Source: Nemertoderma westbladi (taxonomy: Eukaryota > Xenacoelomorpha > Nemertodermatida > Nemertodermatidae). Taken from it: a stretch of 64,000 bases of DNA. The stretch's first letter is position 1. Every line of letters starts with the position of its first letter. Positions 18,699 through 28,185 of this stretch are shown here, one piece after another. A program made the translations under genes and the position numbers. Location: contig JAUCBJ010006769.1 of assembly GCA_032718475.1 (NCBI GenBank), positions 47,901 to 111,900 of the forward strand, written 5' to 3'. The notes under the pieces were generated by a model. The model was given only the letters and a program-made list of their open reading frames with translations, searched no databases and was not told the DNA's origin.

Positions 18699-19315
18699 TC
18701 TAATTATGGTAGCGCTAACCATTTTTAGTATACTGTATAATTAAATAGGGCCCTCTCTTAATACATAAGTTTATAAATATATATATATACAGTTTATCTT
18801 CAATTTAATCTGTTTTTATTTACAACCCTAATTGTTCTACTGTAATTTATGTTTTATAATAACAAGTTATATCCGGTTAATCCGTATTAATTTTCTTTGT
18901 ACTGAGGTTATCGAGGGCGCTCTTTCCAATGGTCCTATTCTCAAAACGATCTAACCTACTGTATAATTAATTACTTAAGACTGCGAGGTTGCGTAATTAA
19001 CACATCTCATTTACCAGTTTTCCTTAAAAACTATGAAGTTATATTGCTCAAGAGTTCTAAGGGGCGAGCCATGAGGCAAGATGTTTGAGACTTATTTAGA
19101 TATATTATTACTTAATTTTGACCCCCAATCGGCATCTACTACGGCATAGGCTATATCTTTTGCAGAGTCACAGAGTAGTATGAAGTTCCCCCGTCTGCCG
19201 CTAGAGGGCGAAATATCTCAAAGTGAAAACCATACGATAGCCATGAATTGGTTACTAGGCAATAATACTGCATTTTGCAACGTTAGGCCTATTGCTGACC
19301 GAACGAAAACTGCCC

Positions 19316-19390
19316 TGGTTCATGCAGGGATCGAACCCATGACATACGGGAGATGTGAATTCAACGCAACCACTACACCAAGGTGGAACA
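19316..19390 (-). ncRNA. tRNA-like sequence in the left foldback arm
   Basis: On the minus strand a box A-like GGTGTAGTGGTTG is followed by box B GGGTTCGATCC, and both ends carry a short GTTC/GAAC complement. The variable part is not a canonical cloverleaf, so it is probably tRNA-derived. It lies just outside the palindromic array, in mirror position to 23383-23458. Confidence 0.45.
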
Positions 19391-19449
19391 GTAACCGTCG
19401 AATTTGTTCGTTGACGTTCGAATTTATAAGACTCTCATTTAAGACCTGA

Positions 19450-20336
19450 CACAGACTATGCCTCACTGAGACATAGACTATGCCTCACTGAGGCATAGAC
19501 TATGACTCACTGAGGCACTGAGGCATAGACTATGCCTCACTGAGGTATAGACTATGACTCACTGAGGCATAGACTATGCCTCACTGAGGTATAGACTATG
19601 CCTCACTGAGGCATAGACTATGACTCACTGAGGCATAGACTATGACTCACTGAGGCACTGAGGCATAGACTATGCCTCACTGAGGCATAGACTATGACTC
19701 ACTGAGGCATAGACTATGACTCACTGAGGCACTGAGGCATAGACTATGCCTCACTGAGGCATAGACTATGACTCACTGAGGCATAGACTATGACTCACTG
19801 AGGCATAGACTATGCCTCACTGAGGCATAGACCATGACTCGCTGAGGCACTGAGGCATAGACTATGCCTCACTGAGGCATAGACTATGCCTCACTGAGGC
19901 ACTGAGGCATAGACTATGACTCACTGAGGCATAGACTATGCCTCACTGAGGCACTGAGGCATAGACTATGACTCACTGAGGCATAGACTATGCCTCACTG
20001 AGGCATAGACTATGCCTCACTGAGGCACTGAGGCATAGACTATGCCTCACTGAGGCATAGACTATGCCTCACTGAGGCATAGACTATGCCTCACTGAGGC
20101 ACTGAGGCATAGACTATGACTCACTGAGGCATAGACTATGCCTCACTTAGGCATAGACTATGCCTCACTGAGGCATAGACCATGCTTCACTGAGGCACTG
20201 AGGCATAGACTATGCCTTACTGAGGCACTGAGGCATAGACTATGCCTCACCGAGGCACTGAGGCATAGACTATGCCTTACTGAGGCACTGAGGCATAGAC
20301 TATGACTCACTGAGGCATATACTATGCCTCACTATG
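19450..20336 (+). repeat. Array of the near-palindromic 19-mer, left arm
   Basis: About 40 units built on GAGGCATAGACTATGCCTC, separated by ACT or with an extra ACTGAGGC spacer. The unit is a perfect palindrome except for its central base, which is A in essentially every left-arm copy. Variants such as CTATGACTC recur in phase. Confidence 0.95.
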
Positions 20337-20340
20337 CCTC

Positions 20341-20924
20341 ACTATGGATGGGCTTTACCACTGTACTCGCATCTGCTGTCTCATTGGCTGCTCGATGCCT
20401 CCGATTAAGGGTCTAAGGTCTTCAAGCTGATCATTTGCTTAGTTCTCTAATTGGAGGGAGGTGAGTTCGAACCCTGGAAGCGCATTATTCTTTTTCCTAG
20501 CTCTTGGTTAACTCTAGTATACACTATCTTTGACTCTCCCAGCTATAGTGATAGTATGCAACCTTGGGAGTTAATGCGTTGTCTTACGAGTAAAGGCCAA
20601 GAGATTAGACTTCAGGTTGCCTCTATTGGTTCATTCTTCTTAACTTTATAAAATAACTCAACCCGTATTTAAAGTTTTAAAAATTATGACTTAGTCGACT
20701 AATTTTCCAAAGTATATTATAAAAACATATAATTTCTTGAATAAATAGACCTAATAGTAATAAATATTGTGGGGTAAATACATTTATAATACTAATATAA
20801 TTATTATGGATAAATAGTCCTAATACTAATATAATTGTTATGGATAAATAGTCCTAATACTAATATAATTGTTTTGGATAAATAGCCCTAATACTATTAT
20901 GAAAGGAACTCAAACAAACAAATG
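20341..20924. other. Spacer between the left array and the central gene
   Basis: The segment 20343-20395 (ATGGATGGGC...GTACTCGCATCTGCTG...CATTGGCTG) is inverted relative to 22208-22262, so an inner pair of inverted repeats flanks the central gene. A box B-like GAGTTCGAACCC sits near 20463. From 20780 on there are three copies of an ATAAATAGTCCTAATACTAATATAAT-like unit downstream of the gene's stop codon. Confidence 0.55.
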
Positions 20925-21977
20925 TCAATAGCGTCGTCCTGCGCGGGCATTTACTGAACGAGAGTTTTTTATCATAGGTCTTCGAAAATTAGTAAAAGCT
21001 GGTTGATTTACTTTACTTTCATCTTCCTCGTTACCCAACTGTTTCTTAATTTTATTCAATTGTTCATTAATTTTCAGTAATTTACTTTTATTTCCCAGAA
21101 CCTGTCTTAATATCTCTTCTCTATTTTCCTCATTTTCTTCCATTTGTTTAATAAATTTCCGCATTTGATTTTTGTTTCCTAATATTTGTCTCAATATCTC
21201 TTCTTTATTTTCATCATTCTCTTCTAAATGTTTAATAAATTTCTGTAATTTAATTTTACTTCCTAGAACTTGGGTCAATGTCGCCTCTTTATTTTCTTCA
21301 TTTTCCTTCAAATGTTTAATAATTTTCCGCAATTGATTCTTATTTCCAAGTAATTGCCTCTTTATTTCCTCATTATCATCATTTTCATCCTCTTCTCCAC
21401 TTTCCTGATCTTCACTTTCTTCACCCTCTTTCTGACCTTCACTTTCTTCATCCTCTTCCCCGCCTTCACTTTCTTCATCCTCTTCCTGTTCTTCACTTTC
21501 TTCATCCTCTTCCTGTTCTTCACTTTCTTCATTCTCTTCCTGACCTTCGCTATCTTCACCCTCTTCTTGACCTTCACTTTCTTCATCATCATCCTGATCT
21601 TCACTTTCTTCGTTCTCAACCTCACTCTCTTCAACTTCATCCTGACCCTCACTATTTTCATTCTCCATCTCATCATCCTCTTCTTCTCCATCTTTCTCAC
21701 TCAAATTTTCCTCATTTTCTAGGGGTAACTGTTTTTGTATCCCTTTCAAAATATTCATAACTTTATGAAATTTACTTTCCATTGTCTGTTTTATATTTAA
21801 TATATCACGCTCATCTCTCTTTTTCTTTTCATCTTCACTAAAAATATCTTCGGATTTTTTAAATTTTTTTGGTAATGGAGCCATTAGTTTTTCCTTTCCA
21901 TGTGTTTCCATATGACGAGATAAATTGTCTTGTCTCATTTCTTTATTACAGACCAAACAAGTTTCATGTCTATGCAT
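20925..21977 (-). CDS. C2H2-finger, acidic, coiled-coil protein carried by the foldback element
   Basis: A 350-codon intact frame starting with ATG. Residues 7-26 form one C2H2 finger (C-L-V-C ... H-M-E-T-H). Residues about 95-215 are almost pure Glu/Asp/Ser/Gln in 8-10-residue repeats (E-S-E-G-Q-E-E type). Residues about 220-330 hold four 28-residue repeats with consensus L-G-N-K-N-Q-L-R-K, each four heptads long, which predicts a coiled coil. The C-terminus is basic and ends A-R-A-G-R-R-Y. A nuclear DNA- or chromatin-binding protein is plausible. It is not a recognisable transposase. It sits alone between the two arms with CCAAT boxes upstream. It could be a cargo gene, a regulator of the element or a captured host gene. 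Confidence 0.65.
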   Translation of the reverse strand: MHRHETCLVCNKEMRQDNLSRHMETHGKEKLMAPLPKKFKKSEDIFSEDEKKKRDERDILNIKQTMESKFHKVMNILKGIQKQLPLENEENLSEKDGEEEDDEMENENSEGQDEVEESEVENEESEDQDDDEESEGQEEGEDSEGQEENEESEEQEEDEESEEQEEDEESEGGEEDEESEGQKEGEESEDQESGEEDENDDNEEIKRQLLGNKNQLRKIIKHLKENEENKEATLTQVLGSKIKLQKFIKHLEENDENKEEILRQILGNKNQMRKFIKQMEENEENREEILRQVLGNKSKLLKINEQLNKIKKQLGNEEDESKVNQPAFTNFRRPMIKNSRSVNARAGRRY

Positions 21978-22147
21978 TATATAGCAATGTCAATTGAAAA
22001 TATTGAATTTTAGCTAAATGATTTTACAAAATTTTAAATAAATTAAACTTTTATGAAAATAAATAAAACTTTTTAATATAAAACTTAGAGAATGACTGGG
22101 AATGCGTTGAACGGGGGTTATTATAGAGGGAGGCTAGAATGGATTAT

Positions 22148-22215
22148 CCAATCAGAGTGCGAGGGTGAGTTAGGCAGCCAATCAGGACTCGAGGGAGGAA
22201 AGTTAAACAGCCAAT
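22148..22215 (-). promoter_or_regulatory. Three CCAAT boxes upstream of the foldback-carried gene
   Basis: CCAAT occurs at 22148, 22178 and 22211 on the + strand (ATTGG on the gene strand), each within an AGCCAATCAG-like context and about 30 bp apart, 170-240 bp before the ATG at 21977. Evenly spaced CCAAT boxes are typical of NF-Y-bound animal promoters. They lie partly within the inner inverted repeat. Confidence 0.5.
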
Positions 22216-22262
22216 GAGAGAGCAGATGCGAGTACAGGGGTAAAGTGCCCGCCCATCCATGG

Positions 22263-22430
22263 TGAGATAACGTCACACTAACTCTCAAGGATAGTTATAC
22301 TCACCATTCAAATATCCCTCGCAAACCAGATTCCCCCCAGCATCTAACGTATTCCACTTCAATGCAAAATATATAGAGCTTTAGTTGGATTTGAACCTGT
22401 GCTTGTAAACTTTTTTGTGCTCGTATATTG
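22263..22430. other. Asymmetric spacer before the right array
   Basis: About 170 bp with no counterpart next to the left array. No gene. It contains a box B-like GATTTGAACCTG near 22389. Confidence 0.4.
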
Positions 22431-22432
22431 AA

Positions 22433-23321
22433 GTGAGGCATAGACTATGCCTCACTGAGGCATAGTCTATGCCTCAGTGCCTTAGTGAGGCATAGTCTAT
22501 GCCTCAATGAGTCATAGTCTATGCCTCAGTGCCTCAGTGAGGCATAGTCTATGCCTCAGTGAGTCATAGTCTATGCCTCAGTGCCTCAGTGAGGCATAGT
22601 CTATGCCTCAGTGAGGCATAGTCTATGCCTCAGTGAGGCATAGTCTATGCCTCAGTGAGGCATAGTCTATGCCTCAGTGAGGCATAGTCTATGCCTCAGT
22701 GAGGCATAGTCTATGCCTCAGTGAGTCATAGTCTATGCCTCAGTGCCTCAGTGAGGCATAGTCTATGCCTCAGTGAGGCATAGTCTATGCCTCAGTGAGT
22801 CATAGTCTATGCCTCAGTGAGGCTCATAGTCTATGCCTCAGTGCCCCAGTGAGGCATAGTCTATGCCTCAGTGAGGCATAGTCTATGCCTCAGTGAGGCA
22901 TAGTCTATGCCTCAGTGAGGCATAGTCTATGCCTCAGTGCCTCAGTGAGGCCTAGTCTATGCCTCAGTGAGGCCTAGTCTATGCCTCAGTGAGGCATAGT
23001 CTATGCCTCAGTGAGTCATAGTCTATGCCTCAGTGAGGCAGTGAGGCATAGTCTATGCCTCAGTGAGGCATAGTCTATGCCTCAGTGAGTCATAGTCTAT
23101 GCCTCAGTGAGTCATAGTCTATGCCTCAGTGCCTCAGTGAGACCTAGTCTATGCCTCAGTGAGGCCTAGTCTATGCCTCAGTGAGGCATAGTCTATGCCT
23201 CAGTGAGGCATAGTCTATGCCTCAGTGCCTCAGTGAGGCATAGTCTATGCCTCAGTGCCTCAATGAGGCATAGTCTATGCCTCAGTGAGTCATAGTCTAT
23301 GCCTCGGTGAGGCATAGTCTG
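22433..23321 (-). repeat. Array of the near-palindromic 19-mer, right arm
   Basis: Same unit as the left array in reverse orientation: the central base is T in all units except the first one or two at 22433-22460, which read in the left-arm orientation. Order and spacing of variants differ from the left array, so the two arrays have evolved separately since the arms formed. Confidence 0.95.
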
Positions 23322-23382
23322 TGTCAAGTCTTAAATGAGAGTCTTACAAATTCGAACGTCAACGAACAAATTCGAAGGTTAC

Positions 23383-23458
23383 TGTTCCACCTTGGTGTAG
23401 TGGTTGCGTAGAATTCACATCTCTCGTATGTCATGGGTTCGACCCCTGCATGAACCAG
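23383..23458 (+). ncRNA. tRNA-like sequence in the right foldback arm
   Basis: Mirror copy of 19316-19390, with GGTGTAGTGGTTG as box A and GGGTTCGACCC as box B. Two to four base differences from the left copy. Confidence 0.45.
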
Positions 23459-24065
23459 GGCAGTTTTCGTTCGGTCAGCAATAGGTCTAACGTTGCAAAA
23501 TGCAGTATTATTGCCTAGTAACCAATTCATGGCTACCGTATGGTTTTCACTTTGAGACATTAAGCCCTCTAGCGGCAGACTGGGGAACTTCATACTACTC
23601 TGTGACTCTGCAAAAGATATAGCCTATGCCATAGTAGATGCCGATTGGGGGGTCAAATTAAGTAATAATATATCTAAATAAGCCTCAAACATCTTGCCTC
23701 ATGGCTCGCCCCTTAGAACTCTTAAGCAATATAACTTCATAGTTTTTAAGGAAAACTGGTAAATGAGATGTGTTAATTACGCATACCTCGCAGTCTTAAG
23801 TAATTAATTATACAGTGGGTTAGATCGTTTTGAGAATAGGACCATTGGAAAGAGCGCCCTCGATAACCTCAGTACAAAGAAAATTAATACGGATTAACCG
23901 GATATAGCTTGTTATTATAAAACATAAATTACAGTAGAACAATTAGGGTTGTAAATAAAAACAAATTAAATTGAAGATAAACTGTATATATAAACTTATG
24001 TATTAAAAGAGGGCCCTATTTAATTATACAGTATACTGAAAATGGTTAGCGATACCATAATTAGA

Positions 24066-24305
24066 TTATCGATAGGGATGCGGCTTCCTTAAATGAGGCA
24101 ATCCTGACGCAGCACAAAGAATTTTAAGAGGGGCCCCGATAAATTGCTCATTCATGCGTAACTGGTAACCTAGGCGATAGCTTGTCTTAAGTTTAGGCCC
24201 TTTGCTAACATTAACTCCAAAATAGTTACCAGTAGGGGAGCTGTATACCCTAGGGCTAAATAAGGCTGCAAGTCTATGGTTAGATGCTTCCAATAATGAT
24301 CTCAT
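24066..24305 (-). CDS. 79-codon open frame conserved in the right arm, function unknown
   Basis: Mirror copy of the frame at 18459-18698, with Ala for Thr at residue 7 as the only protein change. No domain recognised. Confidence 0.25.
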   Translation of the reverse strand: MRSLLEASNHRLAALFSPRVYSSPTGNYFGVNVSKGPKLKTSYRLGYQLRMNEQFIGAPLKILCAASGLPHLRKPHPYR

Positions 24306-25469
24306 TTAGTAGCGGTAAGTAATATAAAAACTAATTAATCTAAAAATAGAAATCAATGTATAAAATAAAAGTAATACAATTAATTAATTTAAAATAAAGT
24401 ACAAATGAATAATTAATTTAAATAAATACGAATAAAATAAATGTCAAATAATTAATTAAAATTATAAATAAATAAGTATTAATGAATAAAAGAGCTGCGG
24501 TGTCACTTATGACACCCTCTTGAGCCGGCTCTGCGACAGTTGGACAACACTGATGACCCATTGTGTGTCAGGGCGCTAATCAGTCTGATTAATTAGGATA
24601 ATCAATTAAACCCTAATTAGGAGTCATATGACACCTGTTAGGGTTTAATTGTACTAATTAATTGATGACACCTGTCAATTAGGGTCTAATTAGCCTAATT
24701 GGGAGGTGTCACCCAGACAGTCTGGCGCCAATGACACCCAATGACACCCATAGGGTGATAATTGGGTGTCATATGACACCCAATGGGTGTCAGTGAGGTC
24801 CAAGTGTCACAGAGCCGGCCAAGACCCTACTACTGACGCCCTTGGTCCTGGATTAAGGACCCATATACTTGGCTGCAGGGGTATATCAGGCCTGGCCAGG
24901 CAGATGGTGATCTACCAATTGCTGGTCAGGAGTAGAGTGTTCTCATGTCCACTCTGATTGCACTTCACTGCGACCTGCACCTGGCAGCAAGGGTACAGGA
25001 CATTACCCAGCAGGTGAGCTGCACAGCCAATGGTGGGTCATGTGCGCCAGATTAGATATGGGTGATGGGCCTCATATCTGACTCCACTGCGACACCCACC
25101 CTGTGGAATGGCAAACCAGGGTGTGGTATTTGCCCCGAGAGCTGACTCGGCAAAAAGCACCCCCCAACCCCCACTATGGATTACATTAGCAATGCGGAGG
25201 TCCGGCCACTAGAGGCCAGTGGAACTACCGGACACAATCGGCCCCACAGGCGTCAGTTATCTCCTGACCGGCTGACCGGCTGCCTGTCTCACTGCCTACT
25301 GGAGAGAGAGCGGCCAACAATTCTTTGAGTCCCTTTCCTGATGACCTTTCTGGCCCAAACCCTGGGTCATCAGGGAGGCCAGATTGTGAGGGGGAGAGGG
25401 ATTCTGGAGTTGGAGGCTACTCTCATGTTCCACCCCGACCAACAAAGCCATTGGTGAATCTGAGGCAAG

Positions 25470-26190
25470 TCACTAGACTAGCCTCTGTAAACACCCTAAC
25501 ACTCGGGTCCCGACATGCGACAAGGTGAGCTGACTGCCTTGGCAGATAAGCTTTCTCTTAGCGCAGTGGGTGTTCAAGAGCACCGAATGCAGACTGGACA
25601 GACTAATGAGGTTCTGATTAAGGACATGGGGGGCGGTTGGCGACTCGCCCTCGCGTCAGCAGATGATAGTGGCAATGGTGGTATTGGTCTATTGGTAAAT
25701 CCAACTGCACATGCAGCATTGGACAAAATATACCAAATCTCTAACCGCATCATCCGTTGCCACTTCCCATGTTCTGGAAGACTGGCTAAGAAATTTCCTA
25801 AGGTGGTTCTGATTGTGTGCTACTCTCCAACTAGAGTTGCCCCTGTTGAGGAGGTGGAAAATTTCTACCACAATCTACTGTACAAGCAGCTACATCGGAT
25901 CAGCATGCATTCTTAACATTCCTGGGAGACTTTAATGCAAGTCTGCATCAATCACCTACATCGCCCTGGGTCTATAGCAATAGTGTTAACCGAAATTCCG
26001 TCCATCTTCAGGATTTTATCTCTGGAAATGGATTGTTTTCGGCTGGAACCCAGTTCAAGAAGCGAACTGGAAAGCTATGGACTCATAGTGGACCCAGTGG
26101 TCACAAGTCCCAGATAGACCATATTCTGTATACTGGTCCTCTCTGTTGCAACAGCCAAGTGTGAGATCCAGCTTCACACTACAGCTGAGC
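25470..26190 (+). pseudogene. LINE APE-type endonuclease domain, frameshifted
   Basis: Recognisable blocks in successive frames: S-A-V-G-V-Q-E-H-R (catalytic Gln-Glu pair) near 25565, V-C-Y-S-P-T near 25815, a G-D-F-N-A-S block near 25925 and a final S-Q-I-D-H-I-L near 26107. The frames change near 25510, 25900 and 26110, so no single protein can be made. In active elements this domain nicks target DNA for reverse transcription. Confidence 0.75.
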
Positions 26191-26399
26191 AACAGGTATG
26201 AGGTTCTTGCCTCAGAGGCGGGACTGTGAGGGCTATACTGCCTTAACAGAAGCAGTTAAGTTAGCAGCTGCAGAAACAGTTCCTGTATACCCTCGAAACA
26301 GGAAATGGGCCCCCTGGACTGACAACCTAATTCAGAAGTGCCGAAATAACCTAGTCCCGACTCAAACAGACTACAGCGGCCAAGAATGCAGTTAAGGCT

Positions 26400-26994
26400 G
26401 CATCTAGGCCCCTGAACAGGCAGTACTATGTTAATCTACAGGAGCTAATAAACCCACAGGTTGATGCCATCAATGACGCTGACGACAGCAGGCAATTATC
26501 CCAGGCATGGAAATCGATCAACTTGCTTACTGGTCGGAAAAGCCAACCAACCACCAAGGTTAAGGCTGAATCACCAGCCGATCGCCTCAATGGTTGGAAG
26601 GCCCACTTTGAAAAGCTCCTCAATATTGACAGGGTATTGCCTGATAACTTTATAGAAGTAAAAGTGTCTGAGTCTGTACTCCCAGATATTCCCATTGGCG
26701 ATATCTCCTTTGCAGAAGTGAAGGCTGCTGCAAAGAGCATTAAGACCAATCGTGCCAGTGGAGTAGATGGTGTTCCCCCTGAGCTCTTTAAAATACCTGA
26801 GTGTTTAAAGCTCATCTATCCCATCATAGTAGACATGTACAGAACAACAAGAGTCCCACAAGAAATGAAAACAAATAAGTAGGTGCCAGTTCCCAAGAAG
26901 GGCAACCTAACACTCTATGGTTCCTTCGCGGAATCTCATTGATCTCGATTGCTGCAAAGCTATACAATAGAATTCTATTAAATCGCATCAGGGA
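26400..26994 (+). pseudogene. LINE RT domain, N-terminal part
   Basis: The frame from about 26523 contains the K-T-N-R-A-S-G-V-D-G-V-P-P-E-L block typical of LINE RT fingers. A TAG stop follows at about 26879, then P-V-P-K-K-G-N in the same frame, and a frameshift to I-S-I-A-A-K-L-Y-N-R-I before the inserted foldback element. Confidence 0.75.
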
Positions 26995-27008
26995 TCCCAT
27001 TGAGAGGC
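26994..27008. repeat. Target site duplication of the inserted foldback element (left)
   Basis: ATCCCATTGAGAG with two further bases, repeated at 28186-28200 with one mismatch. It is LINE coding sequence on both sides, which confirms insertion into the RT domain. Confidence 0.85.
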
Positions 27009-28185
27009 AATTCGGTCCCGGACAATTCGGTCCCATTAATTTTGTGTTTTGGGACCGAATTGTCCGGGACCGAATTGTCCGGATACTGACTAGGACAATT
27101 CGGTCCCAAAACATGCATATTAATGGGACCGAATTGTCCGGGACCGAATTGTCCGGGACCGAATTGTCCGGGACCGAATTTTCCGGGACTGAATTGTCCG
27201 GGACCCAATTGTCCGGGACCCAATTGTCCGGGACCGAATTGTCCGGGACGAATTGTCCGGGACGATTGTCCGGGACCGAATTGTCCGGGATCGAATTGTC
27301 CGGGACCAAATTTAATTGGTACTACTGTACTATATAATGGTGAATGTTCTAGAACCTTAAAAGATATTATTATATGGTAGCTAGTGTTTTTTTTTACTAG
27401 CTAGTATTTTTTTGAAATAAAAAAATTTTACTTTTTTTTGTTAACATTATTAGTTATGGTAGCTATTATGGTGTTTTTATGGAGCTTGTGAATTATTTAC
27501 TAGCTAGTAATAGTATGTATTTAAAATGTGTAAAACTGATTTTTTTTATATATTGCGTACGTATACTGTATGTGTTGTTGGTTGGTTAACAAGCCTAAAT
27601 TATTATCTTAGATAATAGCTGGATCTCATTCAGGGACTGTTATAATATCATCAATATTTTTGGTAATTAATATAATCAGCAACAGTTTAGGCCTAATTCT
27701 GAAATATCAATGTTTTCACAAGTTTTTTTATAATTTCAAGGAAATGCTAGCTAGTAAAAAAAAACACTAGCTACACCTTAATAAATAATATATAATAATG
27801 TTCTCGAACAGTTACCAATAACAAAAATAAAAAAAAGTATAGTATTTTTAAAATTTCAAAACATTCTAGCTAGTAAATAACACTAGCTACCGTAAAAAAA
27901 TATCTCTACTAATGTTCTAGAACATTCACCAATATCAAAAAAGCACTAAAAAGCTGCTATCAGGAACCGGACAATTCGGTCCCGGACAATTCGGTCCTAG
28001 GACAATTCGGTCCTAGGACAATTCGGTCCTAGGACAATTCGGTCCAAGGACAATTTGGTCCCAGACAATTCGGTCCCATTTATTTAGTGTTTTGGGACCG
28101 AATTGTCCGGGACCGAATTGTCCGGGACCGAATTGTCCGGACCGAATTGTCCGAGACCGAATTGACCGGGACCGAATTGTCCTAC
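27009..28185. mobile_element. 1.18-kb foldback-like element inside the LINE
   Basis: Both ends are arrays of a palindromic 15-mer built on GGACCGAATTGTCC (27009-27310 and 27966-28185), with orientation switches inside each array at TTTTGGGACC-type linkers. The AT-rich centre has further inverted repeats containing GCTAGTGTT, ACTAGCTAG and GGTGAATGTTCTAGAAC. There is no coding potential beyond frames created by the repeat. A 13-15-bp target duplication flanks it, long for a cut-and-paste DNA transposon. Confidence 0.8.

Larger units (their letters stand above)
18106..20340. repeat. Inner part of the left foldback arm
   Basis: Reverse-complement match to 22431-24650 with only scattered differences. 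It includes the inner half of the terminal module, an AT-rich segment (18265-18450), a conserved 79-codon frame, a tRNA-like stretch and the palindromic array. Confidence 0.85.
1413..24834. mobile_element. Foldback-like element with ~2.4-kb inverted arms, interrupted by a BEL/Pao insertion
   Basis: Sequence 1413-1600 plus 18101-20340 reappears in reverse complement at 22431-24834. The two outermost ends start with the same bases (AGTAGTAGGGTCTTGGCC) and the arms share every landmark in mirrored order: a terminal module rich in TGACACC, a 79-codon open frame, a tRNA-like stretch and a palindromic array. The BEL/Pao element accounts for the extra 16.5 kb in the left arm. Long inverted arms with internal tandem repeats are the hallmark of foldback transposons (FB, Galileo); this is family knowledge. 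No transposase is visible. The unique centre carries a single ORF on the minus strand. No convincing target duplication was found outside the arms, so the outer limits are approximate. A segmental palindrome that is not a transposon is the alternative. Confidence 0.7.
22431..24834. repeat. Right foldback arm (uninterrupted)
   Basis: Mirror copy of the left arm. It contains the empty integration site of the BEL/Pao element near 24650, where the reverse complement of the two flanks is joined through a single AGTAC. It ends in CTACTACT at about 24834. Confidence 0.85.

Noticed and set aside
21354-21722. Phe/Leu-rich 122-codon frame and Lys/Arg/Met-rich 112-codon frame
   Set aside because: Antisense and shifted readings of the GAA/GAG-rich acidic region of the real minus-strand gene.
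19450-23321. CRISPR-like array of palindromic repeats
   Set aside because: The spacers are short fragments of the same repeat; the eukaryotic foldback context explains it.
27123-27380. ORF with repeated G-P-N-C-P (collagen-like look), and overlapping ones on both strands at 26824-27337 and 28087-28275
   Set aside because: The frames follow from the 15-bp period of the GGACCGAATTGTCC array, a multiple of three without stops; not a gene.
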